From Allorhizobium undicola ORS 992 = ATCC 700741 (GTDB taxonomy: Bacteria; Pseudomonadota; Alphaproteobacteria; Rhizobiales; Rhizobiaceae): a stretch of DNA of 64,000 nucleotides. Numbering within the stretch: position 1 is the first letter of the stretch; each line of letters begins with the position of its first letter. The notes beneath the pieces are model-generated. The model did no database searches and was not told where the DNA came from. It saw nothing but the letters and a program-made list of their open reading frames with translations. The DNA lies in the NCBI RefSeq assembly GCF_000621665.1, contig NZ_JHXQ01000015.1, forward strand, positions 1-64,000. Direction: 5' to 3'. The translations under genes and the position numbers were made by a program. Below are positions 46,931-56,956 of this stretch, piece by piece.

Positions 46931-46990
46931 CGAATATCTTAAACTATTAGCATAGTTGGAATATTCGAATTTTCCCAAGACCGGGATGCA
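46931..46990 (-). repeat. Diverged family 2 repeat in the parA-parB gap
   Basis: It retains the inner inverted pair (ACGAATATCTTAA ... GGAATATTCGAA) and the downstream AAG-CGGGATGC block of family 2 but has lost the outer arms. It lies just upstream of parB and could influence separate parB expression. Confidence 0.45.
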
Positions 46991-47061
46991 TTTGCGACCA
47001 CCACAGCCATGTGGTTAGGTTCATGCCCTCTGATGAACCCACCCCGTTCGCTGACATGAAA

Positions 47062-47856
47062 TCAGGCAGCTTTACGCTGGCGTTCGCGTTGGATGACCTC
47101 AGAGGCCAGCTGGAGATAGGCCTGGCTTCCCGCGCATTTCAAATCGTAAAGAATCGCAGGCTTGCCGTAAGATGGCGCCTCGGAAACACGCACATTCCTT
47201 GGAATAAGAGTGTGGTAAACCTTTTCACCCAAATGCGTTCGGACATCGCTGACCACTTGCTGCGCAAGATTGTTACGAGAGTCGAACATGGTCAGGACGA
47301 TACCCTGAATGTCGAGCGTTGGATTCACGCTACGCCGAACCTGATTGATCGTCTCAAGAAGCTGGCTCAACCCTTCCAGCGCAAAAAATTCGCATTGAAG
47401 CGGAACCAGAATAGAATGCGCGGCCGCCATTGCATTCATCGTCAGCAAATTGAACGACGGAGGGCAGTCAACGAGAACATAGGAGTATGCAAGTCCCTCG
47501 CTTGATGCCAAGGCCTTTTTCAGCCTGAAGACGCGATCGCTATGCTGCGCGATTTCCATTTCGAGGCCAAGAAGGTCCAACGTCGAGGGGATAATCGATA
47601 GATTGGGCACCGCTGTTTCGAGAACGGTTTCCGCAATAGAGTGGCTGCCGACCAGAAGGTCATAAGATGAGAGTTTCCGGTCACGACGCTCGATACCCAG
47701 ACCCGTACTCGCATTGCCCTGCGGATCAAGATCAACGATCAGGACGCGCTCACCAATAGCCGCGAGGGCCGTTGCGAGGTTGATGGCGGTCGTGGTTTTC
47801 CCGACACCGCCCTTCTGGTTTGCAATTGTAATGATCCGGTTTTTTTCGATAGCCAT
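47062..47856 (-). CDS. parA: Chromosome partitioning ATPase ParA
   Basis: A Walker-type ATPase that forms DNA-bound gradients and pulls ParB-parS complexes to the new pole. The 264-residue chain has the deviant P-loop KGGVGKTTTAIN (about 14-25), VDLDPQGNAST (about 41-51) and the switch region VDCPPSFNLLT (about 127-137). It starts 16 bases after rsmG on the same strand, so it belongs to the trmE-gidA-rsmG-parA group. Confidence 0.97.
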   Translation of the reverse strand: MAIEKNRIITIANQKGGVGKTTTAINLATALAAIGERVLIVDLDPQGNASTGLGIERRDRKLSSYDLLVGSHSIAETVLETAVPNLSIIPSTLDLLGLEMEIAQHSDRVFRLKKALASSEGLAYSYVLVDCPPSFNLLTMNAMAAAHSILVPLQCEFFALEGLSQLLETINQVRRSVNPTLDIQGIVLTMFDSRNNLAQQVVSDVRTHLGEKVYHTLIPRNVRVSEAPSYGKPAILYDLKCAGSQAYLQLASEVIQRERQRKAA

Positions 47857-47872
47857 CGTGACACCCGAGCCC

Positions 47873-48523
47873 TTAACGGATGCGCGCCAGGCCCTCGATT
47901 TCGAGAATGACTGAGTCTGGCTCCAGCACGCTAGGATGTATTACCAGATCGAAGCTCCAACGGCCACGCGCTTTCTTAATTTCCGCGTCGTAATCCCGTC
48001 CTTTATGCAAAAGCAATTTAACCTTTTTGTCCGGCTCCACCCACACGAAGCCATATTCGAGCAGCTTATCCAGTTCCGCAAGGGCGCGGGCCGAAATGAT
48101 CTCGCAACCGGGAACGAGCGCAACCGCCTCCTCAATACGCACTGGATGAACCTTGCCTCGACCACCGGTTTCCAGCAATGCGTTGCGAAGGAAGCCCGCT
48201 TTTTTATGGTTGCTTTCAACCAAATCAACCCAGCCATCACCCTGTTCTGCCAGAAGTATAGCTGTGATGATGCCTGGAAATCCGCCGCCACTCCCCAAAT
48301 CAAGCCAATGCTGCTGTGGCGGCGCCAGTTTGAAGAGCTGCGCGCTATCGATAACATGACGCTGCCACACTTGCTCCAAGGTGGAAGGCGCTGCCAGGTT
48401 GATAACCTTAGACCATTTCTGAAAAAGCTGGACGAAGCACTCGAGACGCTCAAAGGTTTCACGTGAAACATTCAGCTGCGTCAGGCTATTGAAACGGTTG
48501 ATCGACATGGCATCAGACGGCAT
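47873..48523 (-). CDS. rsmG: 16S rRNA (guanine527-N7)-methyltransferase RsmG (GidB)
   Basis: This enzyme methylates G527 of 16S rRNA using S-adenosylmethionine. The 216-residue chain has the SAM motif [14 protein letters not shown] (about 93-106). Near the N-terminus the sequence NVSRETFE is encoded by a parS-like site on the DNA (48455-48470). The gene starts 11 bases before the end of gidA, implying coupling. A second in-frame ATG (MSINRF, 48508) is an alternative start. Confidence 0.95.
   Translation of the reverse strand: MPSDAMSINRFNSLTQLNVSRETFERLECFVQLFQKWSKVINLAAPSTLEQVWQRHVIDSAQLFKLAPPQQHWLDLGSGGGFPGIITAILLAEQGDGWVDLVESNHKKAGFLRNALLETGGRGKVHPVRIEEAVALVPGCEIISARALAELDKLLEYGFVWVEPDKKVKLLLHKGRDYDAEIKKARGRWSFDLVIHPSVLEPDSVILEIEGLARIR
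48455..48470. other. parS: parS-like centromere site inside rsmG
   Basis: GGTTTCACGTGAAACA matches the parS consensus TGTTTCACGTGAAACA at 15 of 16 bases. It lies in the rsmG coding region, 6.6 kb from the proposed origin, and encodes the protein segment VSRETF. Confidence 0.9.
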
Positions 48524-50381
48524 GGCGTAATTTATCCTTATTCAAATAGGCCACCAGAAGCGACAATGCCGCTGGTGTCATACCATCAATCCGCGATGCT
48601 TGCAGCAGATTAGCGGGCCTTGCCTTTATCAGCTTTTGCTTCAACTCATTGGAAAGACCAGACATTCCAGAAAAATCGAAATCCTCCGGAATTGCCTTGT
48701 CTTCCTCGCGACGGGTTGCTGCAATTTCAGCATTTTGTCGGTCCATGTAGACGGAATATGAAGCGTGAATTTCCAATGCTTCACGAAGCTTGGGATTTAG
48801 TGCTTTAAGCTCAGGCCAGACCCCGGTCAAACGCTCGACCGACATTTCCGGATAAGCCAGCAGTTCCAGCCCCGTGCGGCGCCTTCCATCCTGGTTGATT
48901 GTGATATTGTGTAATGCTGCTTCCGGCGGAGTCATCTGTCTTTCAGAGAGCAAGGCGAGGGCATGTTCGAATTCCCTGCGATACTGCTCGAATTTCGCCT
49001 TCCTCGCCCCGTTGACCAGTCCCAATTCAATGCCTTTTGGTGTGAGCCGCATATCGGCATTATCAGCCCGTAGCGACAGGCGGAACTCAGCGCGAGATGT
49101 AAACATTCGGTATGGCTCAGCGACACCCCGGCTGGTAAGATCGTCAATCATCACACCGATATAGGATTCTGACCGGCTGAAAATGACTTCGTCCTGACCA
49201 GCAGCCTTTCGCGCCGCATTCAAACCGGCCACCAGGCCTTGCGCAGCGGCTTCTTCATAGCCAGTCGTCCCGTTGATTTGACCCGCCAGGAATAGACCCG
49301 GCAATTTTTTAAGCTCCAGTGTCTGATGCAATTCGCGTGGATCCACATGGTCATATTCGATTGCATAGGCGTGTTGGAGGATCGTCACCTGCTCCAACCC
49401 CGGAAGGGTGCGCATGAACTCCTCCTGGACAGACTCGGGCAAAGACGTGGAAATACCGTTAGGGTAGATCGTCGGATCATCCAGTCCTTCAGGTTCCAGA
49501 AAAATCTGGTGCCCATCACGGTCTCCAAAGCGCATGATCTTGTCTTCGATGGAAGGGCAATATCGGGGGCCGACACCTTCGATCTGGCCGGAATACATAG
49601 CCGACAAATGAATATTGTCGCGAATGATTTGATGGGTTTTATCGGTCGTTCTGGTGATACCGCATTCAATTTGCGGGTTGGCGATCCGGTCGGTCATGAA
49701 GGAGAAAGGCACAGGTTCTGCGTCAGCGGCCTGCATATCAAGGCCCGCCCAATCGATCGTCCTTCCATCAAGCCGGGCAGGGGTGCCGGTTTTCAACCGG
49801 CCAAGACTGAGACCAAGGCGACCAAGGGTCTCACTCAGACCCATGGAAGGCGCTTCACCAACCCGACCCGCTGGAATTTTCTTTTGGCCTATGTGAATAA
49901 GTCCGCGAAGAAACGTGCCCGTGGTCAGGACAACAGTGGCTGCAAAAAGCGATTGGCCGCTGGCAAGGGTCACGCCCGAAAGAACACCGTCGCGCAGGAT
50001 GAGGTCGAAGGCGTCTCCCTCGATCACTGACAATTTCGGAAACGACTCGATTTCGTGCTGAACCGCAGCCTTATAGAGCTTTCGGTCTGCCTGGGTGCGA
50101 GGCCCGCGCACAGCTGGGCCCTTCTTGCGATTCAACAGGCGAAACTGGATGCCACCGGCATCTGCACAGAGACCCATAATGCCGCCCAGAGCATCGACTT
50201 CTCGCACCAGATGGCCTTTTCCCAAGCCTCCGATTGCCGGGTTACAGGACATTGTTCCAATGGTTTCGCGCTTATGCGTAACAAGTGCAGTCTCTGCTCC
50301 AAGGCGTGCCGCAGCGGCGGCGGCTTCTGCGCCGGCATGGCCACCACCAATGACAATGACATCAAACCGATCTTTGCCCAT
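48513..50381 (-). CDS. mnmG: tRNA uridine-5-carboxymethylaminomethyl modification enzyme MnmG (GidA)
   Basis: With MnmE it adds the carboxymethylaminomethyl group to the wobble uridine of certain tRNAs. The 622-residue length is standard. The FAD-binding loop [19 protein letters not shown] is at 11-29, [22 protein letters not shown] is at 47-68, and [20 protein letters not shown] is near 365. It follows mnmE by 39 bases, a gap that includes a parS-like site, and overlaps rsmG. Confidence 0.98.
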   Translation of the reverse strand: MGKDRFDVIVIGGGHAGAEAAAAAARLGAETALVTHKRETIGTMSCNPAIGGLGKGHLVREVDALGGIMGLCADAGGIQFRLLNRKKGPAVRGPRTQADRKLYKAAVQHEIESFPKLSVIEGDAFDLILRDGVLSGVTLASGQSLFAATVVLTTGTFLRGLIHIGQKKIPAGRVGEAPSMGLSETLGRLGLSLGRLKTGTPARLDGRTIDWAGLDMQAADAEPVPFSFMTDRIANPQIECGITRTTDKTHQIIRDNIHLSAMYSGQIEGVGPRYCPSIEDKIMRFGDRDGHQIFLEPEGLDDPTIYPNGISTSLPESVQEEFMRTLPGLEQVTILQHAYAIEYDHVDPRELHQTLELKKLPGLFLAGQINGTTGYEEAAAQGLVAGLNAARKAAGQDEVIFSRSESYIGVMIDDLTSRGVAEPYRMFTSRAEFRLSLRADNADMRLTPKGIELGLVNGARKAKFEQYRREFEHALALLSERQMTPPEAALHNITINQDGRRRTGLELLAYPEMSVERLTGVWPELKALNPKLREALEIHASYSVYMDRQNAEIAATRREEDKAIPEDFDFSGMSGLSNELKQKLIKARPANLLQASRIDGMTPAALSLLVAYLNKDKLRHAV

Positions 50382-50407
50382 AAGCGTCTCTCAGCAATTT
50401 TCCATTG

Positions 50408-50423
50408 TGTTTCACGTGAATCA
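50408..50423. other. parS: parS-like site between mnmE and mnmG
   Basis: TGTTTCACGTGAATCA matches the parS consensus at 15 of 16 bases. Its edge contains the mnmE stop codon (TCA on the plus strand). It is 4.6 kb from the proposed origin. Confidence 0.88.
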
Positions 50424-51743
50424 TTTTCCGACACAGAACTCCGAAAAGATTTTTCCAAGCAATGTTTCGGTATCGACTCGACCGATCAATCTTTCCAGTG
50501 CATCACTTGCGCTGCGAAGAAAATCTGCCCGGACTTCAAGGCCGAGATCTTCCACGAGACTCGCCTCGACGAATTCAGCGGCCGTTTTAAGTTGCTCCAC
50601 ATGCCGCAACCGGCTTGGCACAATGCCTTCGCCAAATTCAAACCGGGAGCGAATCGATTCCAGAATGCGATGCTTCAGCCAGTCGAGGTCAGTCTGATCG
50701 GTCGTACAAATGCTCCGCTCGAACCCGGTAAGATCTTTTCTCGACCCAAGATCGCACTTCGTACCGATTTTGATGACAGGCACGGAAGCTGGCAGATCAA
50801 GCTCGTCATGATCCGAGGTCATGTCATGAAGGTAGAGTACAAGATCAGCTTCCTGCACCTTGATCAAGGCGCGTCGGATACCCTCTTTTTCAACCACCTC
50901 GTCGGTCGAGCGAATTCCTGCCGTGTCATACAGACGAACTACATAACCTTCAAGATCGAGATCGACTTGAAGAATGTCGCGTGTTGTCCCGGCGTAATGG
51001 GTGACAATAGCAACTTCGCGCCCGGCAAGACCATTCATCAAACTGGATTTACCGGCGTTGGGTGCACCGGCGATAACCACATGATAGCCATCCCGAATGA
51101 TCTCGCCCTGTTTTTCACCGGCCACCGCACGCCGCAAAAGCACCAGGAGGTCGCGGAGCTCTGGCCAGATCCGTTGTGACACAGAGCCGGGAATGTCGTC
51201 CTCGTCGGCGAAATCAAGTTCCGCCTCGATCATTGCCCGGCAATGCACCAGCTTCTCCCGCCAGCTTGCATAAAGCCTTGTGGCCCCACCCTCCGCCTGC
51301 GCAATGGCCTGCCGCCGCTGCATTTCTGTTTCAGAGGCCAGAAGATCCGCCAAACCCTCGATTTCAAGCAGGTCAAGCTTGCCATTTTCGAAAGCGCGGC
51401 GTGAGAATTCGCCAGCCTCCGCCAGTCTGCACCCGGCAATGCTCGCCATTTCGGCCAGAAGCGATGCAACGACGGCCCGACTTCCATGGACATGAAATTC
51501 GCCGCTATCCTCACCAGTAAAGGAATGCGGCCCTGGGAAGAACAACGCGAGGCCCTGATCGAGCAGAAGTCCGTTGCGGTTTCGAATCGATCTGAAGGCG
51601 GCGTATCGCGGCTCCGGCACGGAGCCGCAAAAGCTTTCCAGGAGATGACGAGTGCGCAGACCGGAAAAGCGAATGACAGCAATTCCCGCCGGTAGCGCGC
51701 CCGACGAAAGGGCTATGATGGTGTCGTTATCCTGAAATCGCAT
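50421..51743 (-). CDS. mnmE: tRNA modification GTPase MnmE (TrmE)
   Basis: The GTPase partner of MnmG in wobble-uridine modification. The 440-residue chain has the N-terminal folate-binding domain (DTIIALSSGALPAGIAVIRFSG), the inserted G domain with GAPNAGKSSLMNGLAG (about 222-237) and DTAGIRST, and the essential C-terminal CxGK motif (FCVGK). It is the first gene of the minus-strand group mnmE-mnmG-rsmG-parA. Confidence 0.97.
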   Translation of the reverse strand: MRFQDNDTIIALSSGALPAGIAVIRFSGLRTRHLLESFCGSVPEPRYAAFRSIRNRNGLLLDQGLALFFPGPHSFTGEDSGEFHVHGSRAVVASLLAEMASIAGCRLAEAGEFSRRAFENGKLDLLEIEGLADLLASETEMQRRQAIAQAEGGATRLYASWREKLVHCRAMIEAELDFADEDDIPGSVSQRIWPELRDLLVLLRRAVAGEKQGEIIRDGYHVVIAGAPNAGKSSLMNGLAGREVAIVTHYAGTTRDILQVDLDLEGYVVRLYDTAGIRSTDEVVEKEGIRRALIKVQEADLVLYLHDMTSDHDELDLPASVPVIKIGTKCDLGSRKDLTGFERSICTTDQTDLDWLKHRILESIRSRFEFGEGIVPSRLRHVEQLKTAAEFVEASLVEDLGLEVRADFLRSASDALERLIGRVDTETLLGKIFSEFCVGK

Positions 51744-51800
51744 TCGATCACCGCCTGAATGTAAAATTGCCGTCCGCCATCGTCATGAGCGAAAATGCAA

Positions 51801-51830
51801 TTGGCCTTCGATCACACGATCGAAGGCCAA
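51801..51830. terminator. Strong hairpin downstream of rho
   Basis: TTGGCCTTCGATC-ACAC-GATCGAAGGCCAA is a 13-bp perfect inverted repeat between rho and mnmE. A weak T-rich tail follows on the minus strand. It may end the rho message. Confidence 0.65.
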
Positions 51831-51893
51831 GGAATCCGGCTACTAAAAATTTTTGGCAGCATGGGGCCGAACAATATCCGGTCCCGCCTGCCG

Positions 51894-53159
51894 TCAGGTA
51901 TTCATCGACTCGAAGAAGTCACCGTTGTTCTTTGTCTGCTTCAGCTTGTCGATGAGGAACTCGATTGCATCCGTGGTTCCCATCGGCGCAAGAATCCGGC
52001 GAAGAACGAAGATTTTCTGCAAGTCCTGTCTTGGCACGAGCAGGTCTTCCTTACGCGTGCCGGATTTGAGAATATCCATGGCGGGGAAGATGCGCTTGTC
52101 GGCAACCTTACGGTCAAGAACGATTTCCGAGTTACCGGTGCCCTTGAACTCTTCGAAGATGACTTCATCCATGCGGCTGCCGGTATCGATCAGCGCGGTT
52201 GCGATAATGGTCAGCGAGCCGCCTTCCTCGATATTACGCGCTGCGCCAAAGAAGCGTTTTGGACGCTGGAGCGCGTTGGCATCGACACCGCCCGTCAGAA
52301 CCTTGCCGGAGGAAGGGACAACGGTGTTATAGGCGCGCCCCAATCGCGTGATGGAGTCGAGCAGGATCACGACGTCGCGACCATGTTCGACGAGCCGCTT
52401 GGCCTTTTCGATCACCATTTCGGCCACCTGAACGTGACGAACCGCGGGTTCGTCAAAGGTGGAAGAGACCACCTCGCCCCGCACGGAGCGCTGCATGTCG
52501 GTCACTTCTTCCGGACGCTCGTCGATCAGCAGGACGATGAGATAACATTCGGGATGATTTGCGGTGATGGAATGGGCGATGTTCTGCAACAACACCGTTT
52601 TACCTGTGCGCGGCGGCGCAACGATCAGGGCACGTTGGCCCTTGCCCAGCGGCGCGACAAGGTCGATTACCCGCGGCGAAAGATCCTTGGAGGTCGGAAC
52701 CTCAAGTTCCATCTTGAATCGTTCATTCGGATAGAGCGGCGTCAGGTTATCGAAATGAACCTTATGCCGGATCTTCTCCGGATCCTCGAAGTTGATGGTG
52801 TTGACCTTGAGCAGGGCGAAGTAGCGCTCGCCTTCCTTCGGGCCGCGAATGGGGCCTTCCACCGTATCGCCGGTTTTCAGAGAAAAACGGCGGATCTGCG
52901 AGGGGGATATGTAAATATCGTCCGGGCCGGGAAGGTAGTTCGCATTGGCCGAGCGCAGAAAACCGAAGCCGTCCTGCAAGACCTCGACAACGCCTTCGCC
53001 GATGATTTCCACGTCCTGGCTGGCCAGCATCTTGAGAATCGCAAACATCAGCTCCTGCTTGCGCATGGTGCTGGCGTTTTCGACCTCGAGCGATTCGGCG
53101 AAGGTGAGCAAATCGGTAGGTGATTTGCTCTTGAGTTCTTGAAGCTTCATTTCAGCCAT
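51894..53159 (-). CDS. rho: Transcription termination factor Rho
   Basis: A hexameric RNA helicase that ends transcription at Rho-dependent sites. The 421-residue length is standard. The chain opens [18 protein letters not shown], has the RNA-binding cold-shock-like domain ([29 protein letters not shown]), the ATPase loop APPRTGKT (about 180-187) and [11 protein letters not shown]. The start at 53159 fits relatives; a frame reaching back to 53234 has no support. The gap of 290 bases to hemJ shows no gene. Confidence 0.98.
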   Translation of the reverse strand: MAEMKLQELKSKSPTDLLTFAESLEVENASTMRKQELMFAILKMLASQDVEIIGEGVVEVLQDGFGFLRSANANYLPGPDDIYISPSQIRRFSLKTGDTVEGPIRGPKEGERYFALLKVNTINFEDPEKIRHKVHFDNLTPLYPNERFKMELEVPTSKDLSPRVIDLVAPLGKGQRALIVAPPRTGKTVLLQNIAHSITANHPECYLIVLLIDERPEEVTDMQRSVRGEVVSSTFDEPAVRHVQVAEMVIEKAKRLVEHGRDVVILLDSITRLGRAYNTVVPSSGKVLTGGVDANALQRPKRFFGAARNIEEGGSLTIIATALIDTGSRMDEVIFEEFKGTGNSEIVLDRKVADKRIFPAMDILKSGTRKEDLLVPRQDLQKIFVLRRILAPMGTTDAIEFLIDKLKQTKNNGDFFESMNT

Positions 53160-53449
53160 GAAGGGGACCACGTTGGAAGAGTATTGGGAAATGTCTGCGG
53201 CGTTTCGGGTCTTTCGGCAGGACCGACAGCGCAATAAAATAAAAGCCGCTAGGATGAAGTGATTGGGAAAATAGCGATGTGCCTTGATTTCCGCAAGAGG
53301 GCCTGCCGGTTAAAACGCATTTCAACGACAACAACCTCCCATGGATCACTTGCAGGCTCGCGTTTTGGCTCGAGCATGTGCCGGGGATGGTCAGGTTCAA
53401 AACTGGCATTGGCCCCGGCAATTCTCCCGTTTCGCCGGAACGTGCCGCA

Positions 53450-53989
53450 TCAAAACGGTTTTACGATGACCAGAATAACGATGACGATCATCAAAACCGT
53501 CGGAATTTCGTTGAAAGCGCGCCAGAAAGATGGCGAGCGGGGATACGCGCCCCGCGCGAAGGAACGCGACGCGATCCCCAGATATTCATTGGCCCCGGTG
53601 AGACAAACAACCGCAGCCAGTTTCGCATGTAACCAGCCACCGTGAAAACCGTAAACCGACCATGCGAGATAAAGGCCAAGGATCCACGAGACCGCCATGG
53701 CAGGACGCATGATGACATTGATCAGCCGTCGCTCCATGACGGAAAAGGTCTGAGCCTGTTCCGATCCCTTCGGGGCGTCGAAATGGTAGATGAAGAGGCG
53801 AGGCAGATACAGCAACCCCGCCATCCAGGAAATGATTGCGATGACATGCAAGGCCTTCAGCCAGAGATAGGACTGCTCGGATGAAGCGCTGTAAATAAAC
53901 AGGCCTGTCAGCACGAAAAGCATCAGCGCCGTCAGGGCGCGTTTTGCGGCCTTGTTTCCCTGCCTTGCATCGGTCTGGCGCTCACTCAT
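53450..53989 (-). CDS. hemJ: Protoporphyrinogen IX oxidase HemJ
   Basis: A membrane enzyme that oxidises protoporphyrinogen IX to protoporphyrin IX in heme synthesis. The 179-residue chain has four to five membrane helices and the family block [26 protein letters not shown], with the conserved histidine and [10 protein letters not shown]. It overlaps the end of hemE by four bases (ATGA), so the two heme genes are coupled. Confidence 0.9.
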   Translation of the reverse strand: MSERQTDARQGNKAAKRALTALMLFVLTGLFIYSASSEQSYLWLKALHVIAIISWMAGLLYLPRLFIYHFDAPKGSEQAQTFSVMERRLINVIMRPAMAVSWILGLYLAWSVYGFHGGWLHAKLAAVVCLTGANEYLGIASRSFARGAYPRSPSFWRAFNEIPTVLMIVIVILVIVKPF

Positions 53990-55020
53990 GCCATGTCCTT
54001 CCGGATGTGAGCCACAAGCTGCGAAACCGCGTCAGGATCCGCCTGCGGGGTGATGCCATGGCCAAGATTGAAAATCAGCGGCCCATGTCCCAGCGCATCG
54101 AGAATGCGATCGGCACCCTCCAGCATTGCCGCCCCGCCGGCTACGACGCGCATGGGATCGAGATTGCCCTGCACCGGCCCCTCCTGCTGAAGCTCGCGTG
54201 CAAAAGCCAGCGGCACGGACCAGTCGAGACCAATTGCATCGGCGCCGGTCTTGCGGCGATAGGTCTTGAGCAGATAGCCAGCGCCCTTTGCAAAAGCAAT
54301 CACCGGGGTAGCGGGGCATTCAGCCTTTACCGCTGCTATCATGCGCTGAACCGGACGAATGCAGAAATCCTCGAACTCGTCTTCTCCAAGAACGCCTGCC
54401 CAGGAATCGAAAATCTGCACGGCATCGGCTCCCGCCTTGATCTGGCGTACCAGATAGGCCGCGGATAGGTCGGCCAACAGATCCAGAAGGGTCAGAAAGG
54501 CCTTTCGATGCCGATAGGCAAAGAGCCGCGCCGGGGCCTGGTCTGGCGTGCCATGTCCGGCGATCATATAGGTCGCCACCGTCCAGGGCGCACCGCAGAA
54601 ACCGAGCAGCGTGGTTTCTTCCGGCAGGCCGGCGCGAATACCGGAAACCGCTGCAAGAACCGGATCCAGATGCGGGAAAATCTCCATACCCTTCAGGCTG
54701 TCGATCTCATCGGCCTGTATGGGGGTCATCTGCGGCCCGTGGCCTTCAGTAAAGGTAACGTTGCGCTTCAAAGCATCCGGGATCACGAGGATGTCGGAAA
54801 ATAGAATGGCCGCATCGAAGCCATAGCGGCGGATCGGCTGAAGCGTCACCTCCGTGGCAAGCTCGGGATTATAACAAAGGTCGAGGAAACTACCGGCCCT
54901 GGCGCGCGTTGCGCGATATTCGGGAAGATAGCGACCGGCCTGGCGCATCAGCCAGATTGGCGGGGGGGTGATGGTTTCACCCTTCAATACGCTCAGTACT
55001 TTCCGTGGCACCGCGCTCAT
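53986..55020 (-). CDS. hemE: Uroporphyrinogen decarboxylase
   Basis: This enzyme removes four carboxyl groups from uroporphyrinogen III to give coproporphyrinogen III in heme synthesis. The 344-residue length is standard. The signature [17 protein letters not shown] is at about 20-36, [12 protein letters not shown] follows near 74-85, and a second block [16 protein letters not shown] is near 142. AAGGG lies nine bases upstream of the ATG. Its 5' end borders the proposed replication origin, as hemE does in Caulobacter and many Rhizobiales. Confidence 0.97.
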   Translation of the reverse strand: MSAVPRKVLSVLKGETITPPPIWLMRQAGRYLPEYRATRARAGSFLDLCYNPELATEVTLQPIRRYGFDAAILFSDILVIPDALKRNVTFTEGHGPQMTPIQADEIDSLKGMEIFPHLDPVLAAVSGIRAGLPEETTLLGFCGAPWTVATYMIAGHGTPDQAPARLFAYRHRKAFLTLLDLLADLSAAYLVRQIKAGADAVQIFDSWAGVLGEDEFEDFCIRPVQRMIAAVKAECPATPVIAFAKGAGYLLKTYRRKTGADAIGLDWSVPLAFARELQQEGPVQGNLDPMRVVAGGAAMLEGADRILDALGHGPLIFNLGHGITPQADPDAVSQLVAHIRKDMA

Positions 55021-55421
55021 GAGAGCCCTTTCAAATCTTAAAAGAGAGAATCTTTCTTTTTTCTATTTCTAAGAGTCTGTGGGTAGCAAGGTTTAAAGCC
55101 ACTCCACACAAAAGGCGCCTCCGGACGATAGGCCCCCAAGAGATGGGACAAAGCGCGGCAAATTCACAGTGCCGCTGAGGAAATTATAAATAAGTCAATT
55201 TTTCCAATAGCATAAGAATTCAGACATTTTCTCGCGGCTGTGGAAAAGCGGTGGACAATTTACCGCAGTCTGCTCATCATGAGTCTTATCCACAAACCTC
55301 GCTGAGCGATGTCCCGACGGGTTACTTCTGTGGAAAAAGCGGGGTCTTTCCCCTTGTCAGAGGCGGTGGCCTGCGGCTAGCTCCTTTTATCCCGGCTTTT
55401 CAACAGGTGGCTCAGGATAGC
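55021..55421. other. oriC: Proposed chromosomal replication origin (oriC)
   Basis: A 401-bp gap separates the divergent genes hemE and PPSR, the location of the chromosome origin in Caulobacter and relatives. It holds one perfect DnaA box TTATCCACA (55286-55294) and two one-mismatch boxes TGTGGAAAA (55239-55247 and 55329-55337). Two weaker ones lie at 55250 and 55078. There are A/T-rich blocks (about 55052-55070 and 55180-55230) and three GANTC sites for CcrM methylation (55048, 55073 and 55281). Genes on both sides point away from it, and four parS-like sites flank it. Confidence 0.8.
55286..55294 (+). promoter_or_regulatory. Perfect DnaA box in the proposed origin
   Basis: TTATCCACA matches the DnaA consensus exactly. 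It lies between two one-mismatch boxes in the opposite orientation, 47 bases to the left and 43 to the right (start to start). Confidence 0.85.
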
Positions 55422-56243
55422 GTGGAGAACAGAAAAAATTTCTTTCATTTGCATCTGATTTCGGACTCCACGGGCGAGACGTTGATCTCGGCGGGGCGCG
55501 CCGCGGCCGTGCAATTTTCCCATTGCTCACCCATCGAGCATGTCTATCCCCTGATCCGCAACAAGCGGCAAATGAGCGCCGTGCTGGAAGCGATCGATCG
55601 CGAACCGGGCATTGTGCTTTACACCATGGTCGATCAGGAGCTTGCGGCTCTGATCGATGAGGGATGTAGCAGTCTCGGTGTGCCGAGTGTCAATGTACTG
55701 GAGCCCGTCATTGGGACGTTTCAGACCTATCTGGGCCCACTCTCCCGGCGCAGGGTCGGCGCGCAATATCGAATGAATGCCGATTATTTTGCCCGCATCG
55801 AAGCCCTCAATTACGCCATGGATCATGACGACGGCCAGATGCAGGAGGATTACGAACAGGCCGATGTTGTCCTTGTCGGGATCAGCCGAACCTCCAAAAC
55901 CCCAACCTCGATCTATCTCGCCAATCGCGGCATCAAGGCCGCGAATATTCCCATTGTGCCGGGAGCGCCGCTGCCGCAGGCGCTTTTGAATGCCAAAAAA
56001 CCGCTGATCATCGGATTGATCGCCACCTCCGACCGGATCTCGCAGGTGCGCGGACATCGGGAACTGGGACATGTGCAGGGCTTCGATCCCGGTGATTATA
56101 CCGATCGCGCCAGTATCGTTGAGGAGTTGAAATATGCCCGTATGCTTTGTGCGCGGCATAACTGGCCGATCATTGATGTCACGCGCCGCTCGATCGAAGA
56201 AACGGCAGCCGCAATCATTGCGTTGCGCCAGAAGCTGGTCTAA
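55422..56243 (+). CDS. Pyruvate,phosphate dikinase regulatory-type kinase/phosphotransferase (DUF299)
   Basis: A bifunctional serine/threonine kinase and Pi-dependent phosphorylase family that switches pyruvate phosphate dikinase (or PEP synthase) off and on. The 273-residue chain opens with [19 protein letters not shown] and has the P-loop-like [18 protein letters not shown] near 152-169. The GTG start at 55422 matches relatives and follows a CAGGATAG stretch. The frame is open back to an ATG at 55251, but that segment contains DnaA boxes and has no family similarity. The target dikinase is not in this window. Confidence 0.88.
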   Translation: MENRKNFFHLHLISDSTGETLISAGRAAAVQFSHCSPIEHVYPLIRNKRQMSAVLEAIDREPGIVLYTMVDQELAALIDEGCSSLGVPSVNVLEPVIGTFQTYLGPLSRRRVGAQYRMNADYFARIEALNYAMDHDDGQMQEDYEQADVVLVGISRTSKTPTSIYLANRGIKAANIPIVPGAPLPQALLNAKKPLIIGLIATSDRISQVRGHRELGHVQGFDPGDYTDRASIVEELKYARMLCARHNWPIIDVTRRSIEETAAAIIALRQKLV

Positions 56244-56259
56244 CCCGCTCCCTCTTCGA

Positions 56260-56275
56260 TGTTTCCCGTGAAAGA
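56260..56275. other. Degenerate parS-like site between PPSR and maf
   Basis: TGTTTCCCGTGAAAGA matches the parS consensus at 14 of 16 bases, with both central-flank changes in conserved positions. It is 0.9 kb right of the proposed origin. Confidence 0.5.
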
Positions 56276-56359
56276 GGCTTGGGGAAACAAGTCGAAGGCC
56301 AGATGCTGACGCCGGATCGTGGCCTCTCTCGTTAAAAAATTGCAGATCGGATTGCCCTC

Positions 56360-56956
56360 ATGAGCCAACTTGTTCTTGCTTCCACCAGTCCATTTCGCCG
56401 GCAATTGCTAACGCAGGCAGGATTGACCTTCGATGTTGCAGCTCCCGGCGTCGATGAACGCGAGATCGAAAGCCGGGCGGAGCACCAGTCCTTGCTGCCG
56501 GACGAGTTGGCGCTTCTGCTGGGACGGGAAAAGGCTCTGGCCGTCAGCCGCCGCATGTCCGGAGCTCTGGTGATCGGCGGCGACCAGACGATGAGCCTTG
56601 GAAATCGCGTTTATCACAAGCCTGCCGACCGCAACGGCGCCCGCGAGCATCTGGCCTCGCTGCGGGGCAAGACGCATGTTCTCAACAGCGCTTTGGCCCT
56701 TGCACGGGATGGGGAAGTGCTTTGGCAGCATGTCAGCAAGGCGCATCTGACGGTTCGGGATTTCTCGGACACATGGCTTGAAGCCTATCTGGATCGCGCT
56801 GGCGATGCAGTGTTAAAAAGTGTCGGCGCCTATCAGGTGGAAGGTTTGGGCATTCAGCTTTTCTCCGCTATCGAAGGCGATTACTTTACAATCGTCGGCG
56901 TGCCGCTCGTGCCGCTTCTGACGCAACTGCGCTTGCAGGGTGAGATCGACCAATGA
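56360..56956 (+). CDS. maf: Maf-family nucleotide pyrophosphatase
   Basis: A nucleoside triphosphate pyrophosphatase that clears modified or non-canonical nucleotides (the dTTP/UTP or m7GTP type). The 198-residue chain has the family signatures [12 protein letters not shown] at 6-17 and [18 protein letters not shown] near 71-88. It overlaps aroE by four bases (ATGA), starting the tightly packed maf-aroE-coaE-dnaQ group. Confidence 0.93.
   Translation: MSQLVLASTSPFRRQLLTQAGLTFDVAAPGVDEREIESRAEHQSLLPDELALLLGREKALAVSRRMSGALVIGGDQTMSLGNRVYHKPADRNGAREHLASLRGKTHVLNSALALARDGEVLWQHVSKAHLTVRDFSDTWLEAYLDRAGDAVLKSVGAYQVEGLGIQLFSAIEGDYFTIVGVPLVPLLTQLRLQGEIDQ

Noticed and set aside
53160-53449. A possible gene between rho and hemJ
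   Set aside because: Frames in this 290-bp gap are antisense or out-of-frame extensions of neighbours; nothing family-like was seen.
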